Shown here piece by piece: positions 26,665 to 35,441 of a stretch of DNA of 64,000 nucleotides. The notes below the pieces were generated by a model, which worked only from the letters and a program-made list of their open reading frames with translations, made no database searches and was not told where the DNA came from. The position numbers and the translations under genes were made by a program. Each line of letters starts with the position of its first letter. Positions within the stretch are counted from its first letter, which is position 1. Source of the stretch: Pseudalkalibacillus decolorationis (GTDB lineage Bacteria; Bacillota; Bacilli; Bacillales; Fictibacillaceae); contig NZ_JANHJQ010000003.1 of assembly GCF_024609785.1 (NCBI RefSeq), positions 211,070 through 275,069 on the forward strand, written 5' to 3'.

Positions 26665-28032
26665 TTGCAGCCCAGAACCGATGATAAATCTAGTAATGAT
26701 AGAGAAAGAAAAAATAAGTCACATAAAAGAAAGACGGTTTTACAGAGAACGCTTGTCATTTCTTTATTTGTGTTTTTAGTTGCGGTTATGTCGTACGTTA
26801 ATGTAACGATTAAAGGTGACTACAGCCTTTACTTAGGCTATTACGGTAGCATTATGGTTTTATACTTATTGGGGAAGATGGTTTTATCGTTTTGGTACAA
26901 ACCCTATGTAAAAGATTCTGTAGGTAACAAAAGGGTTTCGGTCATTATTCCTGCCTATAATGAAAAGCCGGAAGCCATTATTACTACAGTTGAAAGTGTT
27001 CTTAATCAAGAATATCCAATACACGAGATTTTCATTGTTGATGATGGAAGTAAAGACTTGAAGGGGTATCATGCAGCTATCGAACTCAAAGAACAATTTG
27101 ATATGAAACGAGAAGTCGCTGCCTCCACAACAGAGACCCCTCAAAATGACCTTTCAAACGTGGCTACAAAGATTACTGTCCATCGTTTAGAAAAAAACCA
27201 GGGAAAAAGACACGCGCAAATTTGGGCATTTGAGAGAGCGACCGGCGATATTCTAGTGACGATTGATTCCGATGTTTATGTATATCCTGATGCTATTCAT
27301 GAGCTTGTCAAACCATTCAACGACAGCGAAGTGATGGCTACAACAGGTCATGTGAATGCCAAGAACAAGGACGAGAATTTATTTACGAAACTGATCGATA
27401 TGCGATATGATAACGCCTTTAGAGTTGAGAGATCAGCGCAGTCAGTAACAGGTAATATCTTAGTTTGTAGTGGTTGTTTTAGTGCTTATCGAAAAGAAGT
27501 TATTTTAGATAATATCGAGCATTATAGAAATCAAATGTTTTTAGGAGAGCCCGTACAATTTGGTGATGATCGATGCCTGACTAATTATGCAATCTTAAAA
27601 GGCAAAACGGTTTATCAATCCACTTCAAAAGTTATTACGGATGTTCCTTCTTCCGTTAAAAAATTCATTAAGCAACAGATTAGATGGAATAAATCATTTT
27701 TTAGAGAAAGTTTAGTTGCTTTGAAAATAGGCTTTAAAAAGCCAAGAACACTCGCTTGGGTAGTCTTAGAATTACTACTGTGGTTATTATTCGGATTTGC
27801 AATCATTTTCAGCGTGATATTCAAATCTGCAGTGATGGGCTATTTGCTAGGAGTATATTATCTGTTTTATATGGCTATTTCTGCATACGCAAGAAACGTT
27901 TATTATATTTTGAGCAGTCCTCTGATGTTTTTGTTAGCTCCGGTTTACGGATTAATACACGTCACATTGCTTTTCCCATTACGTCTATATGCGTTAGCTA
28001 CGCTTAAGCAAAATGGTTGGGGTACTAGATAA
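26665..28032 (+). CDS. processive family 2 glycosyltransferase, hyaluronan/chitin synthase-like
   Basis: 455 residues from a TTG 8 bases after AGGGGG; a TTG at 26638 is the alternative. Two N-terminal membrane helices, a GT2 catalytic core with SVIIPAYNEKPEA, VDDGSKD, TIDSDVYVY, CSGCFSAYRKE, GDDRCLTNY and the processivity motif KQQIRWNKSFFRE, then three or four C-terminal helices. The order of motifs and the ending LYALATLKQNGWGTR strongly recall streptococcal HasA (419 residues) and NodC. It should polymerise an N-acetylhexosamine-containing chain and export it. No UDP-glucose dehydrogenase or other capsule gene is adjacent, so chitin-type, hyaluronan-type or PNAG-type product cannot be decided. 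Confidence 0.85.
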   Translation: MQPRTDDKSSNDRERKNKSHKRKTVLQRTLVISLFVFLVAVMSYVNVTIKGDYSLYLGYYGSIMVLYLLGKMVLSFWYKPYVKDSVGNKRVSVIIPAYNEKPEAIITTVESVLNQEYPIHEIFIVDDGSKDLKGYHAAIELKEQFDMKREVAASTTETPQNDLSNVATKITVHRLEKNQGKRHAQIWAFERATGDILVTIDSDVYVYPDAIHELVKPFNDSEVMATTGHVNAKNKDENLFTKLIDMRYDNAFRVERSAQSVTGNILVCSGCFSAYRKEVILDNIEHYRNQMFLGEPVQFGDDRCLTNYAILKGKTVYQSTSKVITDVPSSVKKFIKQQIRWNKSFFRESLVALKIGFKKPRTLAWVVLELLLWLLFGFAIIFSVIFKSAVMGYLLGVYYLFYMAISAYARNVYYILSSPLMFLLAPVYGLIHVTLLFPLRLYALATLKQNGWGTR

Positions 28033-28098
28033 ATGGACCATATTAAACAAACGTTTGATTGAAGCTGGTGAAGAACGTTCGCCGAAATGAAATGAAGC

Positions 28099-28135
28099 TC
28101 TCGATACCGATTATTTTTCGGTTTCGGGGTTTTAT
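28099..28135 (+). terminator. terminator after the glycosyltransferase
   Basis: CTCGATACCGA / TCGGTTTCGGG stem followed by GTTTTA. Confidence 0.75.
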
Positions 28136-28140
28136 TTCAC

Positions 28141-28235
28141 GTTAAGAAAGTATAAAAATACTTTCTATAGTATAAGCACAACTACCGCGATCACCTGCGC
28201 TAAGGCTTGGTGCTAGCCAAGTTTCCTTTATTGTT
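28141..28235 (+). repeat. degenerate copy of the dispersed repeat
   Basis: TTAAGAAAGTATAAAA at the left is the element's 5' end. AAGGCTTGGTGCTAGCCAAGTTTCC matches the central block CTTGGCGTTTACCAAGTTTTC in part (shared short words only). The right half is lost. Confidence 0.5.
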
Positions 28236-28430
28236 TGGGAAACTATAAAATTCTTAAACTGTGGATTACTATGGATGCAAAATGCGCTTCAGCTTGGTAT
28301 TTGTACATATTAGAGACCTGTCAAAGTCCAATTTAGCGTTAAAAGTAGTAATGACTCTTCTTCAAGAGTAAGAAGGCCATATTTAATGAAAAACAGGCAG
28401 ATTTGACAGCTGTTCTCAAAAAAATTCATT

Positions 28431-28710
28431 CGAAAAACCAGGAATTCAGCCGAACTGAGAATAATCCATCTGGAAAACCAGGAATTCGTCCGTACAGAGA
28501 ATAATTCATCCGAAAAACCAGGAATTCAGCCGTATTGAGAATAATTCATCCGGAAAACCAGGAATTTAGCCGTATCGAGAATAATTTAGCTGGAAAACCT
28601 GGAATTAGGCCGTATCGAGAATAATCCAGCTGGGAAACCTAGAATTCAGCCGAACTGAGAATAATCCAGCCGGAAAATCTAGAATTCAGCCAAACTGAGA
28701 ATAATTCAAC
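28431..28710. repeat. tandem array, seven units of exactly 40 bp
   Basis: Units start at 28431, 28471, 28511, 28551, 28591, 28631 and 28671. Each unit is two 20-bp halves: one of the form CGGAAAACCAGGAATTCAGC and one of the form CGTATTGAGAATAATTCATC. So AATTCAGCCG-like cores recur every 20 bp, 14 in all. The period is not a multiple of three and stops occur, so it is not coding. No unique spacers, so not CRISPR. The 28033-29238 gap contains no called gene apart from this array; a frame ending at 28875 (YGKALHNLKDRYDLEVAIL) may be a gene remnant. Confidence 0.92.
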
Positions 28711-28894
28711 TAAAAAGTTCGGGAGACGGGATAATAAGGCACAATATAGTTTTTCGTTTTTCAATGGGGAGATATAAGCACCACAGTAGAAAGTACTGGT
28801 AAAAGTCAATATGGAAAGGCTCTACATAACTTAAAGGACCGGTATGATTTGGAGGTAGCAATTTTAAAAGACTAGTAATTTCATTGGACAAGTT

Positions 28895-28928
28895 AGCATG
28901 AGGGGAATATCGAACCTCATGCTTTTTT
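28895..28928 (+). terminator. terminator hairpin
   Basis: AGCATGAGG / CCTCATGCT stem followed by TTTTTT, just after the short remnant frame that ends at about 28875. Confidence 0.88.
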
Positions 28929-29024
28929 GTGTTGAACAGTTGTTTATGAAGTGACTGTTGATTATAAGCAAACGGCCCATCTAAATTTCCACAACTTCGC
29001 TTTTTTCATAGTACTTCTTATGAC

Positions 29025-29100
29025 TATAAAAGATAACTTACTTTACTTATGAGATGTGTTTGCAATATTCTATATATAAAGATAACTCACTTTATTAACA
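29025..29100. promoter_or_regulatory. direct repeat upstream of the threonine synthase-like gene
   Basis: TATAAAAGATAACTTACTTTA and TATAAAGATAACTCACTTTA (cited up to two mismatches) are 49-50 bases apart, about 140-215 bases before the start. They could be paired operator half-sites. No known regulator site was recognised. Confidence 0.35.
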
Positions 29101-29238
29101 AGAATAGAATGCGGTTTATCTCAATCTATTTGTTGTTTTTCATTTAAATAATCCCGGTGCTCGACACTATCCGAATAATGCTCTAAATCAAAATGGATGA
29201 TTTTATTCCTATGTCAAAAAAGAGGTGGTTGTTCCGTT

Positions 29239-30474
29239 ATGAAATTCAGTTATGTTTCCCATCTTCATTGCCCGAAATGTAATCAGAAATACGATGCAAG
29301 AGAAAAGCAACAGCTCTGTGAATGTGGCTCCCCGTTATTAGTTGCCTATCATCTTGATGAATTAAAAAAGGAATTTACTCCAGAACTTTTAACTAAGAGG
29401 GAAGCGAATCTTTGGAGGTATCATGAAATCCTTCCAGTTGAGCACGAGGAAAATGTCGTCTCGTTGGGAGAAGGGATGACCCCGCTAATCGCCATGCCTC
29501 GAATCGGTGAAGACATGTCGATCTCTAACCTTTATATGAAGGATGAAGGAATCATACCGTCAGGTTCCTTTAAAGCTCGCGGGGCAGCGGTTGGCGTATC
29601 AAAAGCAAAAGAATTGGGGATTGAAGAGCTAGCCATGCCTACGAACGGAAATGCAGGTGCTTCGTGGGCTCTTTATGCAGCAAGAGCAGGTATCAAATCA
29701 AGTATTGTCATGCCTGTAAATGCGCCGAAAATTACCAGAAATGAGTGTGCGGTATCCGGCTCGAATCTTTATTTGGTCAATGGATTGATCAGTGATGCAG
29801 GCAAGATTATTGGACAAGCGGTTAATGACTTCTCCCTATATGATGCTTCTACTTTAAAAGAACCGTATCGCATTGAAGGGAAAAAGACGATGGGTTTAGA
29901 GATCGCGGAACAATTGAACTGGGAGATGCCTGATGTGATCCTGTACCCGACAGGTGGTGGTGTAGGTTTAATTGGAATCTATAAGGCTTTGACTGAATTG
30001 CAATACCTTGGCTGGATTAATGGTCGCCTTCCTAGATTAGTAGCCGTTCAAGCGGCTGGATGTGCACCAATCGTAAAAGCATGGGAAGAAGGAAAAAGCG
30101 TTTCAGAATTTTGGCCTGATTCATCGACCATTGCTTTTGGAATCAATGTCCCTAAAGCACTTGGTGATTTCCTTGTGCTTGATGCCATCTATAAAACAGA
30201 AGGGTGTGCGATTGCGATTGAGGATCAATCTTTACTGGCTGAGCAACAGAAAATAGCTGCAATAGAAGGCGCATTTATTTGTCCTGAAGGAGCATCTACT
30301 TTTGTCGCGGCCCGTCAATTAAGGGAAAAGGGCTGGATTAAGGACGGTGAAAAGGTAATTACATTAAATACTGGAGCCGGTATCAAGTATCCGGATACCG
30401 TTCAAGTTGAAGTCCCAATCTTACAGCCAGGAGATCGTATTAGAAAGAATACTAATTCACTTTCCAAAAAATAA
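29239..30474 (+). CDS. threonine synthase-like PLP-dependent enzyme
   Basis: 411 residues. An N-terminal zinc-ribbon (Cys11, Cys14, Cys27, Cys29) precedes a fold type II PLP domain. SGSFKARG carries the PLP lysine (Lys112); TGGGVGLIGIYKAL is the phosphate-binding glycine loop; and CPEGASTFVAA follows. ATG 29239 is chosen because AGAGGTGG precedes it. No hom, thrB or other threonine biosynthesis gene is near. It is followed 22 bases later by an amidohydrolase, so a catabolic lyase (for example a diaminopropionate- or threonine-type ammonia-lyase) is possible. The exact reaction is not settled. Confidence 0.8.
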   Translation: MKFSYVSHLHCPKCNQKYDAREKQQLCECGSPLLVAYHLDELKKEFTPELLTKREANLWRYHEILPVEHEENVVSLGEGMTPLIAMPRIGEDMSISNLYMKDEGIIPSGSFKARGAAVGVSKAKELGIEELAMPTNGNAGASWALYAARAGIKSSIVMPVNAPKITRNECAVSGSNLYLVNGLISDAGKIIGQAVNDFSLYDASTLKEPYRIEGKKTMGLEIAEQLNWEMPDVILYPTGGGVGLIGIYKALTELQYLGWINGRLPRLVAVQAAGCAPIVKAWEEGKSVSEFWPDSSTIAFGINVPKALGDFLVLDAIYKTEGCAIAIEDQSLLAEQQKIAAIEGAFICPEGASTFVAARQLREKGWIKDGEKVITLNTGAGIKYPDTVQVEVPILQPGDRIRKNTNSLSKK

Positions 30475-30496
30475 TTTATGAACGGAGTTGTTAGCT

Positions 30497-31777
30497 ATGT
30501 ATACACTTATTAAAAACGGAACATTGATTGATGGAAATGGTGGACAACCAATTTTAGATGCTGCAGTTCTATTAAAAGACAATCGAATCGAGGCGGTTGG
30601 AAAGATAGATGAAATCAAACAGCCTAATGCTGAGGTAGAGGTTGTTGATGCCCAAAATGGCTTCATACTTCCAGGTTTCATTGACACCCATGTTCATATG
30701 ATGATGGAGAAAATGAATCTACAAAAAACCCTTACTACTCCGTTTTCCCTCTTGTTCTATAAATCTATTGAATATATGAAACGTACGATAGATGCTGGCG
30801 TTACTTCCGTAAGGGATGCTGGATTCACAGATGTTGGTGTTAAAGAAGCTGTAGAACAAGGGCTAATCGTTGGACCACGTATGCAAATTAGTGTTGTTCC
30901 CCTCACGATTACGGGTGGACATGGTGACAATTGGATGCGTTCTGGATTCGACTTGACGAGGTTTAGTTACCCTGGGATGCCACACGGTATTTGTGATGGA
31001 CCGGAACAAGTTCGCCAAAAGGTAAGAGAAGTATTAAGAGCAGGGGCCGACATTATCAAAGTTCACGCAACAGGTGGCGTTACGAGTCCGACTGATCATC
31101 CGAAGTATACACAATTCACTCAAGAGGAATTAGAAATTATCGTACAAGAGGCAGCTTTCAGGAATGGGGTAAAGGTGATGGCACATGCGCAAGGATCTGA
31201 AGGGGTCAAAAATGCGGTTCGTGCAGGAATTCATTCCATTGAACACGGGATTTATTTAGATGAAGAAGTTATTGAACTTATGCTCAAACATGGTACTTAT
31301 CTGGTTCCTACGTTGCTTGCTCCTATCTCTGTGTTGGAATCTGCCGAAAACAGTGACGATATGCCGGAACATGCCATCCGAAAATCACGGGAAGTCATTG
31401 ATATTCACCGTGAGAGTGTTGCTAATGCGTATAAGGCGGGTGTGAAAGTTGCTATGGGAACTGACGCGGGTGTCATGGAACACGGAACCAATCTCCGTGA
31501 ACTGAATTTAATGTGTAAAATTGGTATGACTCCAATGGAAGCGATTGTTGCAACAACGAAGGTTGCTGCTCAGTGTCTTGGTTGGGAGGATTGTCTGGGC
31601 ACAGTAGAAGTGGGAAAACTTGCTGACATTGTAATCACCAAAACGGATCCTATTGCGGATATCGGTTCGCTTGAAGACACAACTAATATTGTAACGGTCA
31701 TTAAAGATGGGAAGATTGAAAAGAATTTATTGAATAAGGAAGAAAGTAAATCATTGGTTGGTATACTAAAACATTAA
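30497..31777 (+). CDS. amidohydrolase family protein (imidazolonepropionase/prolidase-like)
   Basis: 426-residue metal-dependent hydrolase. Metal ligands: FIDTHVHMM (His65, His67), IIKVHATGGV (carboxylatable Lys), VMAHAQGSEG and IHSIEHG (His), and MGTDAG (Asp). ATG 30497 follows CGGAG; an earlier TTG lacks an RBS. This subgroup includes Xaa-Pro and Xaa-Arg/Lys dipeptidases. Together with the preceding PLP enzyme it forms a two-gene unit closed by a hairpin. Confidence 0.88.
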   Translation: MYTLIKNGTLIDGNGGQPILDAAVLLKDNRIEAVGKIDEIKQPNAEVEVVDAQNGFILPGFIDTHVHMMMEKMNLQKTLTTPFSLLFYKSIEYMKRTIDAGVTSVRDAGFTDVGVKEAVEQGLIVGPRMQISVVPLTITGGHGDNWMRSGFDLTRFSYPGMPHGICDGPEQVRQKVREVLRAGADIIKVHATGGVTSPTDHPKYTQFTQEELEIIVQEAAFRNGVKVMAHAQGSEGVKNAVRAGIHSIEHGIYLDEEVIELMLKHGTYLVPTLLAPISVLESAENSDDMPEHAIRKSREVIDIHRESVANAYKAGVKVAMGTDAGVMEHGTNLRELNLMCKIGMTPMEAIVATTKVAAQCLGWEDCLGTVEVGKLADIVITKTDPIADIGSLEDTTNIVTVIKDGKIEKNLLNKEESKSLVGILKH

Positions 31778-31782
31778 GAAGC

Positions 31783-31836
31783 TGACCCAAAACATCTATA
31801 AAAGTAGATGTCGGGTCCGCTCCTTCTCTGTTTTAC
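31783..31836 (+). terminator. terminator after the amidohydrolase
   Basis: GACCCAAAACATCTA / TAGATGTCGGGTC hairpin extended by GAAG...CTTC, then TCTGTTTT. Confidence 0.7.
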
Positions 31837-31845
31837 CTGATTATT

Positions 31846-32105
31846 GATCTGAAACGTAAGAAAACGAACTACAATTATAGAAATGAACTCATCGCCCCCC
31901 ATCAAAAGGGTAAGGTTTCAATCCGCAATGAATTATCTGCAAAAATGGATGTGCAAACGACAAAAATTTTAAAATATCTACAAAAACCACTAAAGAACTC
32001 AACAATTAGTTATTTATCTACACCTTCGAGAAAATGATCTGCAAAAAGGGCTTCCTCCTGCAGTTTATTGCTTTGAAGAAGTCACGTCAAAAGCCTATCA
32101 CCAAA
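31846..32105 (+). other. possible decayed coding sequence
   Basis: Two successive frames look protein-like: one reads NELIAPHQKGKVSIRNELS and stops at about 32037; a shifted one then reads QKGLPPAVYCFEEVTSKAY. No start and no RBS. This could be one frameshifted gene. Family not recognised. Confidence 0.3.
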
Positions 32106-32140
32106 AAGCAGATCACTCCGAATAAGTGATCTGCTAGTAA
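32103..32140 (-). terminator. terminator of the tct operon
   Basis: On the minus strand, GCAGATCACT / AGTGATCTGC is followed by TTTTTGG, 30 bases after the tctA stop. Confidence 0.85.
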
Positions 32141-32166
32141 TTTTTACATTATTCATCTAAGAGGTA

Positions 32167-33684
32167 TCATGTGTTTAGATCGATCGTATTCGAAGTATTC
32201 ATCCGTTTGTTATGGCGAATATCTGTAATAATTGCATAAACAATCGAAAGAACTGTCAGTAGCAAGAGCACCCCGGAAATTGGTCGAGTAATGAAAAGCG
32301 TTAGGTCCGGGTTTGTAGTGATCGCAATTCTTAGGTTTTCCTCTGTAAGTGGCCCTAGGATAACACCGAGTACAAAGGCAGCTAATGAAAAGCTGGCCTG
32401 CTTCATCAAGTACCCGACAACACCAAACAGAAGTAATACCCAAATGTCAAAGACGCGGTTGTTAATGGCGAAGCTCCCTAGTGCACATAAAATAATGACG
32501 ACTGGAATCAGGAAATGCATTGGGACATCATTGATCTTTAGGAAGAATTTGATTCCAAAGGATTGGATGATGAGCATGAAAATCGCCGAAATAAAGAATG
32601 CAAGAAAGATGCCGTAAGCGAGCACAGGCTCAGAGACGAAAAAGTACGGACCTGGTTGGATTCCGTGAACTAAAAGTGCACCCATCATCATCACGGTAAC
32701 GGCACTACCTGGAATTCCTAGTGCAAGTGTTGGGATCAAGGCGCCTCCCTCTGATGAGTTATTAGCGGATTCGGCGGCAATGATTCCATCTTGGGTACCT
32801 GTCCCGAATTTTTTCGGATTCCTAGACATCTTTTTTGCAACATCATAGCTTAAAATATTGGCAATACTGGAGCCAGCTCCTGGTAACGCTCCGATAAAGA
32901 TTCCAACAAAGGATGAGCGGATGACATTTACCCAAGATGAAAGCATATTCTTTAAGGTTTTACTGATCGGGTAGGATAAGCTTACATCTTGATTGAACTC
33001 CAATTTTTCCTTTTTTCCTTTTTTCGCTTCAGATAGGAGTTGTGAAAAGGCGAAGACCCCGATCAGGACGGGTAAAAAGGCAAACCCACTTAACATCTCG
33101 ACAGACCCGAAGGTGAAACGTTCCACACCAAGCATAGGGTCGGTTCCAATCGTTCCGATGAACATACCGAGTAGGCCAGCAAGTAAGCCTTTGATTAGAT
33201 TTCCTTCACCAAGACTAGCAATGGCACTTAATCCAAAGACCATTAAGCTGAAAAATTCCCAAGCGCCGAACTTGATCGCCCATGTCGATAGGAGTGGAGC
33301 GGCTAATACAAGAACGATACCGCCAATGATCGAGCCAATAAAAGAGGACCATAACCCGATGGCTAGAGCTTTTCCGGGTTCTCCCTTTTTTACCATGGGG
33401 TAGCCGTCGAAGGTTGTCGCCATAGCAGAGGGTGTTCCAGGAATACCGAGCAAGCAGGCAGAGATAAGCCCACCTGATGCTCCGCCTAACCAGACTCCCA
33501 TCATTAAGGAGATCCCCTCGAGTGGTCCTAAACCTAAACTAAAAGGAAGGGTTAGCGCAACGGCCATCGTGATGGTGAAACCTGGGATACAACCAAAAAT
33601 GATACCAGCAATAACACCTACTACCATTAACAGCAAAGTATCCCACTGTAAAATTGCTTGAATACTCATTAGTAAGTTTTCCAT
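32167..33684 (-). CDS. tctA: tripartite tricarboxylate transporter permease TctA
   Basis: 505 residues, about eleven to twelve membrane helices. Hallmark TctA motifs are GVIAGIIFGCIPGFTITMA and LLGIPGTPSAMATTFDGYP near the N-terminus, and a second glycine/proline loop GALPGAGSSIANIL in mid-protein. It is the large transmembrane subunit of a secondary carboxylate importer. It lies 13 bases after tctB and ends the operon. Confidence 0.95.
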   Translation of the reverse strand: MENLLMSIQAILQWDTLLLMVVGVIAGIIFGCIPGFTITMAVALTLPFSLGLGPLEGISLMMGVWLGGASGGLISACLLGIPGTPSAMATTFDGYPMVKKGEPGKALAIGLWSSFIGSIIGGIVLVLAAPLLSTWAIKFGAWEFFSLMVFGLSAIASLGEGNLIKGLLAGLLGMFIGTIGTDPMLGVERFTFGSVEMLSGFAFLPVLIGVFAFSQLLSEAKKGKKEKLEFNQDVSLSYPISKTLKNMLSSWVNVIRSSFVGIFIGALPGAGSSIANILSYDVAKKMSRNPKKFGTGTQDGIIAAESANNSSEGGALIPTLALGIPGSAVTVMMMGALLVHGIQPGPYFFVSEPVLAYGIFLAFFISAIFMLIIQSFGIKFFLKINDVPMHFLIPVVIILCALGSFAINNRVFDIWVLLLFGVVGYLMKQASFSLAAFVLGVILGPLTEENLRIAITTNPDLTLFITRPISGVLLLLTVLSIVYAIITDIRHNKRMNTSNTIDLNT

Positions 33685-33697
33685 TCATCAACCCTCC

Positions 33698-34153
33698 CTA
33701 GAAAAAGATTCCCTTTGGTAAAAAGACGTTCAATACATTTTGAAAAATAAGAGAAAGGACAATGGTGATCACCAGTAAACTAGATAATGAGATCACATGA
33801 TTTTTAATAGGCCTTTTTTCAGGCAAAATGATTAGATAGACAATCGTAATAAAAATAAAGGAAGAAATAATGAAGCCCAGCAAATCTAGACTAAGGATAT
33901 AAAGAGCGAGGAGGGCAAAGATGACCCAGACAATACCCTCTTTCTCCTTTTTCTCTTCTTTTTTCTTTTCCTTTTTTAAAAATGATTGAATGATCAATAC
34001 GACGGCCAGTATGGCAATCAGCACTAAAACAAGACGCGGGAAAAATGCTGCTGTGATCTCGGTCAGATCCTTGATATCAATGAGCTTCGATTGGTAATAA
34101 AAGAATAAGCAAAATACGAGGAGCACTACTCCTGCAATACGATCCTTCGTCAT
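33698..34153 (-). CDS. tctB: tripartite tricarboxylate transporter small subunit TctB
   Basis: 150 residues, four membrane helices with a very charged lysine/glutamate loop (KKEKKKEEKKEKEG) in the middle. ATG 34153 is preferred because GGAGGG lies upstream; the longer frame starts before the RBS. Partner of TctA. Confidence 0.9.
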   Translation of the reverse strand: MTKDRIAGVVLLVFCLFFYYQSKLIDIKDLTEITAAFFPRLVLVLIAILAVVLIIQSFLKKEKKKEEKKEKEGIVWVIFALLALYILSLDLLGFIISSFIFITIVYLIILPEKRPIKNHVISLSSLLVITIVLSLIFQNVLNVFLPKGIFF

Positions 34154-34198
34154 ACACAGCCCTCCATTTCGTTTTATTTTCACGTTGTATCGGGCGGA

Positions 34199-35161
34199 TT
34201 AATCGGTAACGCCTTGACGTTCTAACAAACCACCTAGATAGTCAACGTCATTTTCAAGATGCTTCGAATAATCCTTGTTATTCATATATTTTACCTCTAC
34301 TCCCATTTCTTCCATTTCCTTGATGAATTCAGGATTTTCTGCAACCTTCCCAATGGCATCACTTAAGGTTTTGATGATTTCTTCAGGTGTACCTTCTGGT
34401 GCGAAAATACCTCGATTTGTTGCATTTGTAAAATCAATACCTTGCTCTTTCAGCGTTGGAACATCTGGAAGAGCTGGCGTTCTTTCTTCAGTCGCAATTC
34501 CTAGAATCTTGAGCTGGTTTGCCTTCATATATTCCTGTGCCGCTGGAATGGTTGTCGCACCAAAGTCAAGATGCTGGCCTAGTAATGCTTGGGTACGTTT
34601 TGCTGTACCGTTATAGCCGACAATATTGAATTTTACATCCGCCGTATCCTGAATACCTAAAGGTACAATGTGAGACGTTGAACCGACTGATGCACCAAAG
34701 CTAATCGATTCTGGATCATCTTTCAACTGATCGACCACATCCTGCATACTATCCCAAGGGTTGTCCACATGTGTGGCAATCAATTGGGGTGCAGATGTGA
34801 GGAGTGAGACGGGTTCGAAGGCAGAATAGTCAAAATCGGCTTTCCCCATTAATTTCGAGATTCCAATTGAATCGTGGCCTGCCAGTAGGGTGTACCCCAT
34901 CGCTTCTTGTGCACCGATTGCTCCGCTACCCCCGCCGATGTTTTGAATGGTAATTTTTGCGCCTAATTCGTCCTCTAGATATTTAGCGGCGATTCGATTG
35001 ATAACATCCGTATCACCACCTGCACCCCATGGGACTATAAGCTTGATATTCTTTTGTGGGTACTCCGCTGATTCACCAGAGGATGAACACCCAGCTAATG
35101 CCGTAATGCTTGATACGAGTAGTACAAATACTAGGAACAATTTCTTCTTCAGTTGTTTCAT
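34199..35161 (-). CDS. tctC: TctC/Bug-family substrate-binding lipoprotein
   Basis: 320 residues with a lipobox ending ALAGC. The Bug fold is marked by NIKLIVPWGAGGDTDVINR, GGGSGAIGAQ, FGASVGSTSH, PDVPTLKEQGIDF and FAPEGTPEEI. It binds a carboxylate or similar small anion outside the cell for TctAB. It is the first gene of tctCBA. The ligand is not predictable; the amidohydrolase just upstream suggests an amide or carbamoylated acid (inference). Confidence 0.95.
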   Translation of the reverse strand: MKQLKKKLFLVFVLLVSSITALAGCSSSGESAEYPQKNIKLIVPWGAGGDTDVINRIAAKYLEDELGAKITIQNIGGGSGAIGAQEAMGYTLLAGHDSIGISKLMGKADFDYSAFEPVSLLTSAPQLIATHVDNPWDSMQDVVDQLKDDPESISFGASVGSTSHIVPLGIQDTADVKFNIVGYNGTAKRTQALLGQHLDFGATTIPAAQEYMKANQLKILGIATEERTPALPDVPTLKEQGIDFTNATNRGIFAPEGTPEEIIKTLSDAIGKVAENPEFIKEMEEMGVEVKYMNNKDYSKHLENDVDYLGGLLERQGVTD

Positions 35162-35371
35162 TAATACTCCCCCTTTTTACAATGATAGGAAATCAACCCT
35201 TTTAGCTACATTTGTTAAGCATTTTATTGTTTTGACTCCCTTTTGTTAGGTTTAAGTATATAAAAAATATTCAGATAAGTCCATGTATAGTGCAAATTTT
35301 CTAACATCTTGAATTTCATGGTACCCGAAACCCCATCACGACACCGTTTTAAAGTGGTAGGGGAAAGACTA

Positions 35372-35418
35372 AAAAAATTCGAATGGAAACAGGTTAACCT
35401 GTTTCCATTCGAATTTTT
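35372..35418. terminator. perfect bidirectional terminator
   Basis: AAAAATTCGAATGGAAACAGG and its exact complement CCTGTTTCCATTCGAATTTTT (20 of 21 bases each side) around TTAA. It ends the amidohydrolase transcript and separates it from tctC. Confidence 0.93.
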
Positions 35419-35441
35419 ACTTTAGGCATTATGAAATTGAT

